From Candidatus Merdicola faecigallinarum (GTDB lineage: Bacteria > Bacillota > Clostridia > TANB77 > CAG-508): 35,621 nt of DNA. Each line of letters starts with the position of its first letter. The stretch's first letter is position 1. Shown here in pieces: positions 7,068-16,354 of the stretch. Under the pieces are notes generated by a model, which saw only the letters and a list, made by a program, of their open reading frames with translations, was not told where the DNA came from and searched no databases. The translations under genes were made by a program, and so were the position numbers. Location: contig DVNH01000018.1 in NCBI GenBank assembly GCA_018714565.1, positions 1-35,621 on the forward strand, written 5' to 3'.

Positions 7068-8826
7068 TTAACCTCCTTTTTGATTGGTATTATAACGCCA
7101 TTTCATGCTAATGTGCTCTTGGGATTGCCTTTTTTTCGTATTTAAATAATCTGGTCTTTGCTCTTTTTTCCAAGTAGGACTTACAAAATATCCACTTCCT
7201 TTTGATTTTGTAATAGGAGAGTAAGGAACCATGTATGGAACACCAAATGATTTTAAATTACAAAGAATTGTTAAATATACAAATAGACCTAAACCAATTC
7301 CTAAAAATCCTGCAAGATATCCAAAAAGAATAAATAAAAAGCGCAAAAATCTCAGATGAAAACCAAAAGAAAAATCAGGAATCGAAAAAGATGCAATACC
7401 TGTAATTGCTACAATAATAATTAAAATCGGACTTACGATACTAGCACTTACTGCTGCTTGCCCGTAACACCAAAGCTCCTACGATTCCAATAGTAGGTCC
7501 AATAGGGGAGGGAACGCGAAGACCCGCTTCACGTATTAATTCAAAAGAAATTTCCATTACTAGAATTTCAAAGATAACGGGAAACGGAACATTTTCTCTA
7601 GAAGCGATAATTGAGAACAGTAGCTCTGTCGGGATTAATTCTTGGTGAAAATTGGTAATGGCAATATAAAGTCCAGGAAGGAGTAAAGTAATCAACATAG
7701 CAATGATACGTAAAAATTTTAAAAAATTAGCAAATTGAAATTTTAAGTTAGTATCTTCTGGTGAGCCTAAAAAATCAATAAAAGTAGCTGGCATGATTAA
7801 ACAATAAGGATTGCCATTAATAATAACAACTACTTTTCCAGCGAAAAGATGCTTGGCAGCTTTATCCGGTCTTTCAGTAGACAAGATTTGTGGAATACTG
7901 TATTTATTTGTCTCTTCAATTAATTGCTCTAATTCTCCGGAAGAAAGTAGAGTATCCACTTTTAAATTATTTAAACGATAACGAACTTCTGCTACAAGAT
8001 CATTATTCGTAATGTCTTTCATATAACAAATAGCACAAGCAGTTTTACTAATATCACCTACATTAACATTTTCAATAATTAGATTTTCGTTATTCACGAT
8101 ACGTCTTAATAAAGAAGTATTGGTTCTAATTGCTTCTACAAATGCTTCATGGGGACCTTTAATAATGATTTCATTATTAGGAGCGCTAACACTTCTTTGT
8201 TTAAATCCCTTTACATCTAAATTAAATGCAATGTTGAGACTTTCTACGAAAAGTGCACAATTTCCCATATTTATGCCAGAAATGATACTAGAAAACTTTG
8301 TTTCTTTTTTTAAAGCATTTTGTGGAAGCAAACAATTATTAATGTATTCTGTTAAATTGAATTTTTTAATTTTTTTAATAGGAACTTGTTTATTTTCTTT
8401 GCTAGGAAGGAAGTAAGTACTATCTTCTGTATATAGATTATCTTCATTTTTTAGCATTAATGGCTCTAAAATAAAATCATTAATTAAATTAGAGTCAGAC
8501 ATTCCATCAATATAAAACAAGAATGCAGGAAATTCTTTGCCTTTAGCAGTAATTGTAAATTCTCTTATGACAACATCACTATTAATTAGGGTATTATATT
8601 TTAATTTCATATAGTCTAAATTTTCTTTTAAACGGCAAGAAATTTCTTCTTTTTCAAATTGTAAATCTGAATTGGTATTTGAAATTTCATTTTCAAAGGA
8701 GCTATAAGAAAGTTCTTGTTCTTTTTGGGTTTCTGCAAGATAAAAATTATAATTTATATCAGGATTTTTATAAGCAAATATTTGCTTAAACCAATTTTTA
8801 ATCGAACTTTTTATAGAATTCATCAT
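7068..8826 (-). CDS. Spore germination protein, GerA family (A subunit); needs a +1 frameshift at codon 455 (CGG)
   Basis: A subunit of the germinant receptor in the spore inner membrane. A charged N-terminal region is followed by the GerA core (DGMSDSNLINDFILEPLM, EVRYRLNNLKVD, FAGKVVVIINGNPYCLIMPATF) and hydrophobic helices. The first frame reaches GIVGALVL and then CGG GCA AGC, stopping at TAG at 7441. Skipping the C (7464) gives GGG CAA GCA, restoring the conserved GIVGALVLGQAAVSASIVSP, and the frame continues through two more helices and LKSFGVPYMVPYSP to TAA at 7068. The fused protein is 585 aa and ends exactly where GerA proteins end. First gene of the operon; start ATG at 8826 (a second ATG follows directly) behind AAAGGGATGA. 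Confidence 0.9.
7462..7464 (-). other. In-frame CGG, +1 frameshift site in gerA
   Basis: Coding strand reads GTG TTA CGG GCA AGC. The frame that continues the family sequence is TTA, skipped C, GGG CAA GCA. The upstream frame stops seven codons later at TAG 7441-7443. Confidence 0.85.
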
Positions 8827-8870
8827 TTTTTATTCATCCCTTTTTTATTTTCATTCATATTTTATAGTAT

Positions 8871-8900
8871 TTGCCAAAACACCTAGAAAATATGTATAAA
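8871..8900 (+). promoter_or_regulatory. SigA-type promoter of the M14 peptidase-like gene
   Basis: TTGCCA at 8871-8876, an 18-bp spacer and TATAAA at 8895-8900. On the opposite strand the same 100-bp gap must hold the ger operon promoter. AATACTA on the minus strand (about 8864-8870) is a possible forespore SigG-like -10 box, but its -35 match is poor. Confidence 0.45.
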
Positions 8901-8936
8901 AAATGTTAAGATAAAAGAAAATAGGAGAAAAGAGAA

Positions 8937-10118
8937 ATGGGTGATAAAATGGAAAATTTGATAAAAAATTATAAGCAAGTTCAGGAAAAATTAAAGAAAA
9001 TTGTGAGTTTAGAAAAAGTAAAAAAAGAAGAGCCAATTGGATATACAACTTTTGGATTTCCAATAGAACATTATTCATTAGGAGAAGGGAAAAAACATAT
9101 TATATTAGAAGCAGGGGTTCACGGATGTGAGATTATAACTGTGGACTTTTTATTACAGCTAATGGAAGAAATGTCTAATGGAAAGGATGACAAAAAGTGG
9201 AATACAAAAGAATATAAATTTCATTTTTTTCCATTGATGAATCCAGAAGGATATATTATTAGTACATCTGCAATACAAGCATTATTTCCAAAAGATGCAG
9301 ATTTTATGACATTAGAAAAAATTTGTAAAAATTATTATATTAAATATAGGCAAGATGATCTAGACTCTAAAAAAGTAATGCAAGAGATTAATGAAATTGA
9401 ACAAGAAGAGGAAAGAATGCAATCTTTAGCTCTTATGAGGAGGCAATTAAAATATTACCAAGAAATTTTTAAAGAGATTGATTATACTTGTATTCCAGAT
9501 GAATACCAAGAACTAAAAGAAAATATCAAAAAAATTTATGAAGAAAATAAAATTCCAAAAGGAAGTTTACAAATTTGGAGTTCAAATGGTAATGGAGTAG
9601 ATTTGGAAGAAAATTGTGAAGAGAATAAAAGATACTATTTAACAAAAGAGGAGTATGCAAAACTTCGTTATGAAAATATTAATATAAATCAAGTAGGCCC
9701 AATTGGTTGTCCAAATAAAAATAAGAAAGAATTTGAATTAGAACCAGAAAATAAAGCGATCTATCAATTTATACAAGAACTACAAAAACAAGAAGGAACA
9801 ATTATTTATATTAGCTACCATAGTACTGGTGGATTAATTTATTATCGTTCTCATTGTGAAAAACAGAAAAAGCAAGAATTTAATCGAAAATTGGCACTTG
9901 ATTACCAAGAAAAAACAGATTATACGATGATGGAAGAGGAAAAGGAAAATTGCAATGAAGCAATTATGCGAAATTTAGTAGATGGACATATTAAAATTGA
10001 ATTATCTCCAATGGGAGGAAATCCAATTGGACCATATGGTGATATAAAAGGAAATTATCTTCCAACCATTCAAAAAAATATAGAAGCACTAAAATATATA
10101 CTAGAAAAGATTTTCTAA
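8937..10118 (+). CDS. M14-family zinc carboxypeptidase-like protein, altered substrate-binding motif
   Basis: A 393-aa protein with the metallocarboxypeptidase fold. Zinc ligands fit H62 and E65 (VHGCE) and H295 (ISYHSTGG). The catalytic Glu is likely E355 in IKIELSPMGGNP. PLMNPEGY is also typical of M14. Where most M14 enzymes have G-V-D-L-N-R-N-F, binding the substrate carboxylate, this one reads GVDLEENCE near residue 220, so it has lost the Asn-Arg pair. A long Glu/Lys-rich helical insert lies at about 115-205. No signal peptide, so a cytoplasmic peptidoglycan-peptide or peptide hydrolase is possible. ATG 8937 follows TAGGAG; ATG 8949 is an alternative. Confidence 0.8.
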   Translation: MGDKMENLIKNYKQVQEKLKKIVSLEKVKKEEPIGYTTFGFPIEHYSLGEGKKHIILEAGVHGCEIITVDFLLQLMEEMSNGKDDKKWNTKEYKFHFFPLMNPEGYIISTSAIQALFPKDADFMTLEKICKNYYIKYRQDDLDSKKVMQEINEIEQEEERMQSLALMRRQLKYYQEIFKEIDYTCIPDEYQELKENIKKIYEENKIPKGSLQIWSSNGNGVDLEENCEENKRYYLTKEEYAKLRYENININQVGPIGCPNKNKKEFELEPENKAIYQFIQELQKQEGTIIYISYHSTGGLIYYRSHCEKQKKQEFNRKLALDYQEKTDYTMMEEEKENCNEAIMRNLVDGHIKIELSPMGGNPIGPYGDIKGNYLPTIQKNIEALKYILEKIF

Positions 10119-10127
10119 AAATTGGTA

Positions 10128-10157
10128 TATACAACAAAGGAGAATCGATGCTATAAT
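10128..10157 (+). promoter_or_regulatory. Possible promoter of the transglutaminase-like gene
   Basis: TATAAT at 10152-10157 with a weak -35 TATACA at 10128-10133 (18-bp spacer). The -10 box is perfect, the -35 is poor. Confidence 0.45.
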
Positions 10158-10187
10158 AGTACTAATAGATGAAAATAGGAGAGAATT

Positions 10188-11315
10188 ATGAAAAAATATA
10201 AAAAGAAAAGAGATTTTGCGAGTTTTATTATAACGATAATAATGCTTCTTTTAATTGCTGGATTAGGAGTGTTTATATACTTCTGTATGAGCTATGGAGT
10301 AGAAGAAACAATAGCAGGAGTAAGTGAAAATTTAAGTCAATTTTGGAATGATGAGAAGAAAGAAGAAGAGAATGAAATTAGTTTAAGTTTAGCACAAAAT
10401 CCAATTGAATCAATAGAGCCAATTAGTAATAATGGATCTGAAACAGCTTCTGTTGAAAAATATTATTATAATCAAATTGATAATAAAGCAAGAATTATAT
10501 ATGATGCATTAGAATCTAATATTGAAAATTTAAAAACAGGAAATTACACAATTGAACTAGGAGAAGCTTATAATACTTTATTAAATCAAGAAAATGGATC
10601 ACAATTATTAAACGATGCGTACCAAGCAGCTTTAGATGCTTTTGTATTAGACAAACCAGAAGTATTTTATATTGATACAAGTAAGATGTTACTTATGATT
10701 TATTCTAAAACCACAATTTTAAAAACAACCTACACGGTTAGTATAAAGGCAGAAGAAGGAGGAAATTATTTTGCAGATGGATTTTCATCCAAGGAACAAG
10801 TAGAAGAAGCGGAAAATCAGCTTGAATGGGTTAGACAGAACTTATATGAGAAATTAAGCGGAGATATTCCAGATAAAGTAGAGCAAATACATGATTGTTT
10901 AATTGATAGTTTAGAATATGATCAAACACTCACAAGAACAAATACAAGAAATATTTATGGAGCATTAATAGAAAAGGAAGTTGTATGTGAAGGTTATGCA
11001 AAAGCTTATAAATATTTATTAGATGGACTTGGAATTCAAAATGTAATTGCAGTAGGTACAGGAACCAATTCTTCTGGACAAACAGAGGCACATGCATGGA
11101 ATTATGTAGAAATAGAAGGTTCATGGTATGCAGTAGATGTTACATGGGATGATCCAGTAGTCGTGGGAGGTGGAAAACTTCCTAAAAGAGAGAGACAAAA
11201 ACATTTATTAAAGGGATCAGCAACATTTAATAAAAACCATCAAGAGACAGGAAAAGTATCTGATAGTGGTAAAGTATTTACATATCCAAAGCTAAGTGAA
11301 GAAGATTATAAATAA
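10188..11315 (+). CDS. Membrane-anchored transglutaminase-like protein
   Basis: A 375-aa protein with a short basic N-terminus, one helix (about residues 11-36, SFIITIIMLLLIAGLGVFIYF), an Asn/Ser/Glu-rich linker, and an extracellular C-terminal transglutaminase-like domain. The catalytic triad is visible: C267 in EVVCEGYAKAYKYLL, H302 in EAHAWNYV, and D317 in WYAVDVTWDDP. Such proteins in clostridia act as cell-surface proteases or crosslinkers; the substrate is unknown. ATG 10188 follows AATAGGAGAG. A strong hairpin ends the gene, shared with the convergent spoIVA. Confidence 0.88.
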   Translation: MKKYKKKRDFASFIITIIMLLLIAGLGVFIYFCMSYGVEETIAGVSENLSQFWNDEKKEEENEISLSLAQNPIESIEPISNNGSETASVEKYYYNQIDNKARIIYDALESNIENLKTGNYTIELGEAYNTLLNQENGSQLLNDAYQAALDAFVLDKPEVFYIDTSKMLLMIYSKTTILKTTYTVSIKAEEGGNYFADGFSSKEQVEEAENQLEWVRQNLYEKLSGDIPDKVEQIHDCLIDSLEYDQTLTRTNTRNIYGALIEKEVVCEGYAKAYKYLLDGLGIQNVIAVGTGTNSSGQTEAHAWNYVEIEGSWYAVDVTWDDPVVVGGGKLPKRERQKHLLKGSATFNKNHQETGKVSDSGKVFTYPKLSEEDYK

Positions 11316-11317
11316 AG

Positions 11318-11361
11318 CTCAAAGAAAGGATAGAATAGCAATATTCTATCCTTTCTTTGAG
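11318..11361. terminator. Bidirectional terminator, 20-bp perfect stem with GCAA tetraloop
   Basis: CTCAAAGAAAGGATAGAATA (11318-11337), loop GCAA, then the exact complement at 11342-11361. It sits between the convergent transglutaminase and spoIVA genes. The following T-tracts are interrupted on both strands, so RNA 3'-end stabilisation may matter as much as termination. Confidence 0.75.
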
Positions 11362-11376
11362 TTATTTCATAATTAA

Positions 11377-12855
11377 TTATAATATAATGCAAATTAAGCC
11401 TCCACTACCTTCATTTACAATTCTTTCTAATGTTTCTTGAAGCTTTCCTTGTGCATCTTCTGGCATTTTAGAAAGTTTATTTTGTAATCCTTCATTTACG
11501 AGTTCATGTAAACTTTTTCCAAAAATATTCGATTCCCATATTTTCTTTGGATCAGATTCAAATTCGGATAAAAGATAATTCACTAATTCTTCGGATTGTT
11601 TTTCGCTACCAACGATTGGAGATACTTCGGTTTCTACATTTGTGCGAATCATATGAATACTAGGGGCTTTCGCTTTTAATTTTACCCCAAAACGAGATCC
11701 TTGTTTTACCATTTCAGGTTCTTCTAAAATAAGTTCATCCATAGATGGAGTTACAATACCATAGCCCTTTGCTTTCACTTCTTCCAATGCATAGGCAATC
11801 TTATTATATTCTTTTTGGGTTTGAGCAAGAGTGGTAATGGTAGAGAATAAATCTCCTTCATTATTAATTTCTACTCCGGATATTTCTGTTAAAATGGAAT
11901 AAAATAGATTTTCTTTTAGTTCAATACTAATATCGACTGAGCCACTACCAAGCTGAATTTGCTCAATTCTTGTTTTGGTAATAATTTCTGTTTGAGAAAT
12001 ACGAGATACACAAGAATCAATTTGTTTCAAAATACTAGCATCTTGAAAAGCGGTTTGAATTTCTTTTAAAAGTTCCATTCTTAATGGATGTGTGTTTTCA
12101 AGACCATCTACCCATTTAGGAAAATTAATATTAATACGATCAATTGGAAATTCGTATAAAATTCTTTCAAAAATAGAGTTGATATCATCAATTGTAAGAT
12201 CGATACAATTTAAAGCAAGTACTGGGGTTTCGTATTTATCTTCTAATTTTTTTGCAAGACTTGTGGTGTATTCAGAATAAGGATCTTCTGAATTAAGAAC
12301 AATCACAAATGGTTTATGAAACTGTTTTAATTCTTTGATGACTCTTTCTTCTGCTTCAATATAGTCCTCTCGAGGAATATCTGTAATGCTACCATCTGTT
12401 GTCATTACAATTCCAATTGTAGAATGCTCTTCAATTACTTTTTTTGTACCAATTTCTGCTGCTTGTTCAAAAGGGATTTCTTCTTCTGACCAAGGCGTTT
12501 TTACCATGCGAGGCATATCATCTTCTAAATAACCAATCGCGTTATTTACTAAATACCCAACACAGTCAACTAATCTAGTTTTTAAACGAATATTTTCTCC
12601 AACAGTAATTTCAACAGCCTCATTTGGAATAAATTTTGGTTCTGTGGTCATAATGGTGCGACCAGCTGCACTCTGTGGTAATTCATCTTTTGCGCGTTCT
12701 TTTTTATATTCATTTTCAATATTGGGAATAACCAGTAAATCCATAAATTTTTTAATAAATGTAGACTTTCCAGTCCTAACAGGTCCCACCACTCCCACAT
12801 AAATATCGCCATCGGTACGTTTGGCAATATCCTCATAAACGTTTCGATTTTCCAT
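11377..12855 (-). CDS. spoIVA: Stage IV sporulation protein A (SpoIVA), spore-coat basement ATPase
   Basis: Forms the ATP-driven polymer that anchors the spore coat to the outer forespore membrane, made in the mother cell. At 492 aa it matches the family. The N-terminus has a Walker A box GPVRTGKS (24-31). The usual DCVGY of the GTPase-like domain, a long helical middle domain and the short hydrophobic C-terminus GGLICIIL are all present. GGAGGTAAAG lies before ATG 12855. Single-gene unit, with a SigE-like promoter upstream. Confidence 0.97.
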   Translation of the reverse strand: MENRNVYEDIAKRTDGDIYVGVVGPVRTGKSTFIKKFMDLLVIPNIENEYKKERAKDELPQSAAGRTIMTTEPKFIPNEAVEITVGENIRLKTRLVDCVGYLVNNAIGYLEDDMPRMVKTPWSEEEIPFEQAAEIGTKKVIEEHSTIGIVMTTDGSITDIPREDYIEAEERVIKELKQFHKPFVIVLNSEDPYSEYTTSLAKKLEDKYETPVLALNCIDLTIDDINSIFERILYEFPIDRININFPKWVDGLENTHPLRMELLKEIQTAFQDASILKQIDSCVSRISQTEIITKTRIEQIQLGSGSVDISIELKENLFYSILTEISGVEINNEGDLFSTITTLAQTQKEYNKIAYALEEVKAKGYGIVTPSMDELILEEPEMVKQGSRFGVKLKAKAPSIHMIRTNVETEVSPIVGSEKQSEELVNYLLSEFESDPKKIWESNIFGKSLHELVNEGLQNKLSKMPEDAQGKLQETLERIVNEGSGGLICIIL

Positions 12856-12906
12856 TTATTCTTTACCTCCTCAAAATAGAAATGTTTGTACAAAATTGCT
12901 TTAATA

Positions 12907-12937
12907 AATGTATATTAGATGAAAGGGGAAGATATTC
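12907..12937 (-). promoter_or_regulatory. Putative SigE (mother-cell) promoter of spoIVA
   Basis: On the minus strand, GAATATC (12937-12931) matches the SigE -35 GHATATT at six of seven places. TATACATT (12914-12907) matches the -10 CATACAHT at seven of eight. The spacer is 16 bp, slightly longer than usual. Known SigE control of spoIVA in Bacillus supports it. Confidence 0.45.
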
Positions 12938-13016
12938 CAAAAATATGAATAACTTAAAAAGAATTAAATAAGAAAAATAGAAAATGGAAAAATAACAGGC
13001 CTAAGGATAGCGTATC

Positions 13017-13045
13017 TTGTAATTTACATAAAGAAGTGGTATGAT
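13017..13045 (+). promoter_or_regulatory. SigA-type promoter of the unknown gene pair
   Basis: TTGTAA at 13017-13022, a 17-bp spacer and TATGAT at 13040-13045. The start codon at 13071 follows a clear AGAGAGGAAAG ribosome site. Confidence 0.6.
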
Positions 13046-13070
13046 AAACAGGAAATAGAGAGGAAAGATT

Positions 13071-14696
13071 ATGATTACAAGATATGAAACGATAATGAAG
13101 AAATTAGAAACAGAGGTAAAAAAAGAATCATATAAAAAAATAAGACAAATAAGAAGTGCTGTAGAGGAACTTTTAAAACAATATGATGAAAAAGAAAATG
13201 ACAGAATAGAGGAAACGAAATTAGATTGTTGGGAACAAGTAAAATGTGAATTAATGGAGAAGATGGGAGATTATGCTAACATAGGAAGTAAAATTCTAGG
13301 AACACAAATACAGTATTTTACAAGACAATATTTACAAAAAAATCCACGAGATTTAGATCGATTGTTTGAAAAATATAAAAAAGAAACAAGTAAAGAATAT
13401 ATAGGAGAACCTTATCCGGATGAAATAAAAAAAGCAAGTAGATTATTTGTAAGAGAAATTGTGAATGCAATGAATGTACAGGGAATTCCAAAGACGCAAC
13501 AAAATTTATATCGATTTTTAGAAGAAAGTAATTCTTTCTTTGATCGAAAATTAAGAGAAAATTATATATCTTTAATTGGAATTACAGGAGAATTTTTTAA
13601 AAGAAGCCACTTATTAGAAAAGCATGCAGAGGAATTTAAAAGTAATATGAAAAGAGAATCTTTAGAGGAAATCTCTTATCCAATACATCCAGACGGAACG
13701 GGGAATTTAAGTTTGGAAGAATCTTTTTCAAGAGAACATTTGGAAACAAAATCAATGGAAGAATTGATAGCAATTAATGCATTTTGGCAAAACCGTATGG
13801 CTAAGGATTGCAAAATCTTTTTTTTAGCAATGTTTATGGTTGATCATTTAAAATTATATGAAAAAGAAGTAGATGAAAGAAATTGTGAAAGCATATCGGA
13901 TGAACAAATAGAAGAGTTTATGGTTCGAAAGAGATTTGTAAATCGATTAGCAACAGCAAGACTTCGTAATATGGACTTTCTGAGCCATGAGGAAGATGAA
14001 ATAGAAAGAAAAGAAAAGCAATATGCAGGAAAATATAACAAAAAATATGATAGTGATTTGCAAGATGAGGTAGAAATAGATTGTGTAGAACATATTATAA
14101 AGGAAAATATGTATTTGATGAAGCATAGAAGTATTTGCTATTTATTAGAAATGTTAAAACAAAGTTCAGAAATACCAAATTGGGGAATCGTACCAGAAGA
14201 AACGACAGAGACAAATGCGCTGATTGCAATTGATTTACCTGGGTATAATATGCCAATTGCTCTTCACATACCAAAGGATATTTTAATTACTGGTTTAGGC
14301 TGTTTTAAAACGACAAAGGTTTTAAAGCAGGAAGATTATATTCTTCCCATTTATGAAGGAAATTCGGATATGAAACAAGGAGAAAAATACTTTCCAACAA
14401 ATATATTAATGCCATTGACAGAAAGCCAAAAAGCAATTTTACAAAAGAAAGCAAGAGAAACAAGTGAAACAGATAAAAATAAGAAGATGATAGAACATAT
14501 GGCGGCAAACGCAAGAGGACAAATTGCATCTCATTTAAAACAGGTTAACATCTCGAAAACTGGTGTGAAAACAATAGAGAGAGTAAGAAAATATTATGAT
14601 CTACTTGAGGAAACAAGATATCAAAAAGATAAAACAGGACATTATATTGTAATAGAGGAAACGGAGGGACATAATAGTGGTAACGGAAGAGAATAA
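13071..14696 (+). CDS. Unknown 541-aa cytoplasmic protein
   Basis: I do not recognise a family. The protein is soluble and charged, with long helical stretches. Residues 1-60 look like a coiled coil (MKKLETEVKKESYKKIRQIR), and several Glu/Lys-rich helices follow. One hydrophobic stretch, CKIFFLAMFMVDHLKLY (about 250-265), is too short and broken for a clear TM helix. The C-terminal third contains a beta-rich part (NALIAIDLPGYNMPIALHIP, DILITGLGCFKTTKVL) and then a basic helix. It overlaps the next gene by 20 bases, so the two are translationally coupled. Composition resembles the neighbours, so it is not obviously foreign. Confidence 0.8.
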   Translation: MITRYETIMKKLETEVKKESYKKIRQIRSAVEELLKQYDEKENDRIEETKLDCWEQVKCELMEKMGDYANIGSKILGTQIQYFTRQYLQKNPRDLDRLFEKYKKETSKEYIGEPYPDEIKKASRLFVREIVNAMNVQGIPKTQQNLYRFLEESNSFFDRKLRENYISLIGITGEFFKRSHLLEKHAEEFKSNMKRESLEEISYPIHPDGTGNLSLEESFSREHLETKSMEELIAINAFWQNRMAKDCKIFFLAMFMVDHLKLYEKEVDERNCESISDEQIEEFMVRKRFVNRLATARLRNMDFLSHEEDEIERKEKQYAGKYNKKYDSDLQDEVEIDCVEHIIKENMYLMKHRSICYLLEMLKQSSEIPNWGIVPEETTETNALIAIDLPGYNMPIALHIPKDILITGLGCFKTTKVLKQEDYILPIYEGNSDMKQGEKYFPTNILMPLTESQKAILQKKARETSETDKNKKMIEHMAANARGQIASHLKQVNISKTGVKTIERVRKYYDLLEETRYQKDKTGHYIVIEETEGHNSGNGRE

Positions 14697-14985
14697 TGTG
14701 GCAAATCAGCTAAAAAAATGGGTAAGAGAGAAAAAATATGAGAAGGCAATTGTAGAAATTAGAAAACAAATTATAAAACTGGTGGTAAAAGATATACAAA
14801 AAAAAGAACCAGATTATGAATTTACAACAATATTTGATTTAATACAGACTTGTGACAAATATCAATATAAATTTAAAAATACGATTCGTAACATTTATAA
14901 TATAGATGAATATTATGATTTAGATGAGATATCAGAATTGCTAGAAGTTTATGAAAAGTTATTAAAGTCAGCAAGGAGTGAATAG
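14677..14985 (+). CDS. Unknown small helical protein (102 aa), GTG start
   Basis: GTG at 14677 lies inside the end of the preceding gene, with GGAGGG eight bases upstream. The protein is all-helical by pattern, charged and soluble, with EKAIVEIRKQIIKLVVKDIQ and a Tyr/Asp-rich centre (NIDEYYDLDEISELLEVYEK). The size and two-helix layout recall HEPN- or adaptor-like small proteins, but no diagnostic motif is visible. It is likely the partner of the 541-aa protein, because the genes overlap. Confidence 0.7.
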   Translation: MVTEENNVANQLKKWVREKKYEKAIVEIRKQIIKLVVKDIQKKEPDYEFTTIFDLIQTCDKYQYKFKNTIRNIYNIDEYYDLDEISELLEVYEKLLKSARSE

Positions 14986-15032
14986 AAAAAATACGAAGTA
15001 AAAGATGGAAAAAATAAGAAAAATTGGATTAG

Positions 15033-15061
15033 TTGCAAATAAAAAAAACATATGATAAAAT
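15033..15061 (+). promoter_or_regulatory. SigA-type promoter of the pyrophosphorylase gene
   Basis: TTGCAA at 15033-15038, a 17-bp spacer and TAAAAT at 15056-15061, 42 bases before the start codon. Confidence 0.55.
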
Positions 15062-15102
15062 AAACAATGTTTAATTAAAAATATAGTGAGGTTGATAAAG
15101 CT

Positions 15103-16353
15103 ATGGATCAAAAACAAGAAGCAATAGAAAAGCTAAAAAAATATCATCAAGAGCATATTATAAATATATTAGAAATGTTAGAAGAACAAAAGCAAAAGAA
15201 ATTAATAGAACAAGTGTTAACAATTGATTTTGAACAAATAGAGAAATTATACGAAGACACGAAAAAAGGAATTAATGTAGAGGTAAGCGAATTAAAACCA
15301 ATAAAATCGATTAATCCAGATAAACTATCACAAGAACAGAAAAAAGCGTACGAACAAAAGGGAGAAGAGATCATTAAAAAGAATGCTTTTGCGGTAGTTA
15401 CGATGTCAGGAGGCCAAGGAACAAGACTTGGATATAATGGACCAAAGGGTACTTTTAAAATTAATGTTAAACCACAACCTAAATATTTATTTGAAATCAT
15501 TGTAGACACATTAAAAAGAGCAAACGAAAAATACCAAGTAATGATCCCATGGTATATTATGACAAGTGAAGAAAATAATGATGAAATTATTCACTTCATG
15601 GAAGAACATAATTATTTTGCTTATCCAAAAGAGCAAGTAAAATTTTTTACACAAGGAGAACTACCACTAATTACTCCAGAAGGAAAGTTATTAGTAGATG
15701 AAGAAGATAAAATTCGTGTAGCATCGAATGGAAATGGTAGTATTTTTGAATCTATGAAACAAAAAGGTATTTTAGAAGATATGAGAGAAAAGAAAATAGA
15801 ATGGGTTTACATAGGTTCAATTGATAATGTTTTATTAAAGATGGTAGATGTTTTGTTAATAGGAATTGCAATTGATGAAGGATCTCAAATTGCAACAAGA
15901 TCTATTTTTAAAAACAATCCAAGAGAGAGAATAGGGTCTTTATGTAGTCAAAATGGAAAAATAAAAGTAATTGAATATTCTGAATTGCCAGAAGAAATGA
16001 TAGAGGCAACAGATGAAGAGGGAGAGCTATTATATGGAGAATCCCATGTTATGTGTAATTTATTTCATATAGACGCATTAGAGAAAATTAGTACCAAACA
16101 ATTACCATACCATAGTGCATTTAAAAAATATTCTTATAAGGATGAAAATGGAAAAGTAATTGTGCCAGAAGAACCAAATGCTTATAAATTTGAATATTTT
16201 ATATTTGATTCCTTTGAATATTTTAATCAAATTTCTATTTTAAGAGGAAAAAGAGAAGAAGACTTTGCGCCAGTTAAAAATAAAGAAGGCGTAGATAGTC
16301 CAGAAACAGCTGCAAAATTGTATAATGATTTTTGGTTTGGAAAGGAAGAGTAA
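15103..16353 (+). CDS. UDP-sugar pyrophosphorylase, UDPGP/UAP family (probable UDP-N-acetylglucosamine diphosphorylase)
   Basis: Couples UTP to a sugar 1-phosphate, giving UDP-sugar and pyrophosphate. At 416 aa it is of the eukaryote-like UDPGP family, not of the GalU or GlmU type. A helical N-terminal segment of about 90 residues precedes the nucleotide-binding loop MSGGQGTRLG (101-110) and GPKGTFKI. Other family marks are PWYIMTSEENND, FFTQGELPLI, VASNGNGSIFESM, and the sugar-binding FEYFIFDSF. The immediately adjacent left-handed beta-helix gene suggests that the pair works like the two halves of GlmU. UDP-GlcNAc/GalNAc is the likelier product, but UDP-glucose cannot be excluded. Confidence 0.88.
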   Translation: MDQKQEAIEKLKKYHQEHIINILEMLEEQKQKKLIEQVLTIDFEQIEKLYEDTKKGINVEVSELKPIKSINPDKLSQEQKKAYEQKGEEIIKKNAFAVVTMSGGQGTRLGYNGPKGTFKINVKPQPKYLFEIIVDTLKRANEKYQVMIPWYIMTSEENNDEIIHFMEEHNYFAYPKEQVKFFTQGELPLITPEGKLLVDEEDKIRVASNGNGSIFESMKQKGILEDMREKKIEWVYIGSIDNVLLKMVDVLLIGIAIDEGSQIATRSIFKNNPRERIGSLCSQNGKIKVIEYSELPEEMIEATDEEGELLYGESHVMCNLFHIDALEKISTKQLPYHSAFKKYSYKDENGKVIVPEEPNAYKFEYFIFDSFEYFNQISILRGKREEDFAPVKNKEGVDSPETAAKLYNDFWFGKEE

Positions 16354-16354
16354 T

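Noticed and set aside
7068..8826. gerA and gerC as plain pseudogenes
   Set aside because: Each has only one disturbance, always at CGG, with both sides in intact family sequence, and the essential-type gene ffh shows the same. Decay would give varied lesions. Not excluded, but less likely.
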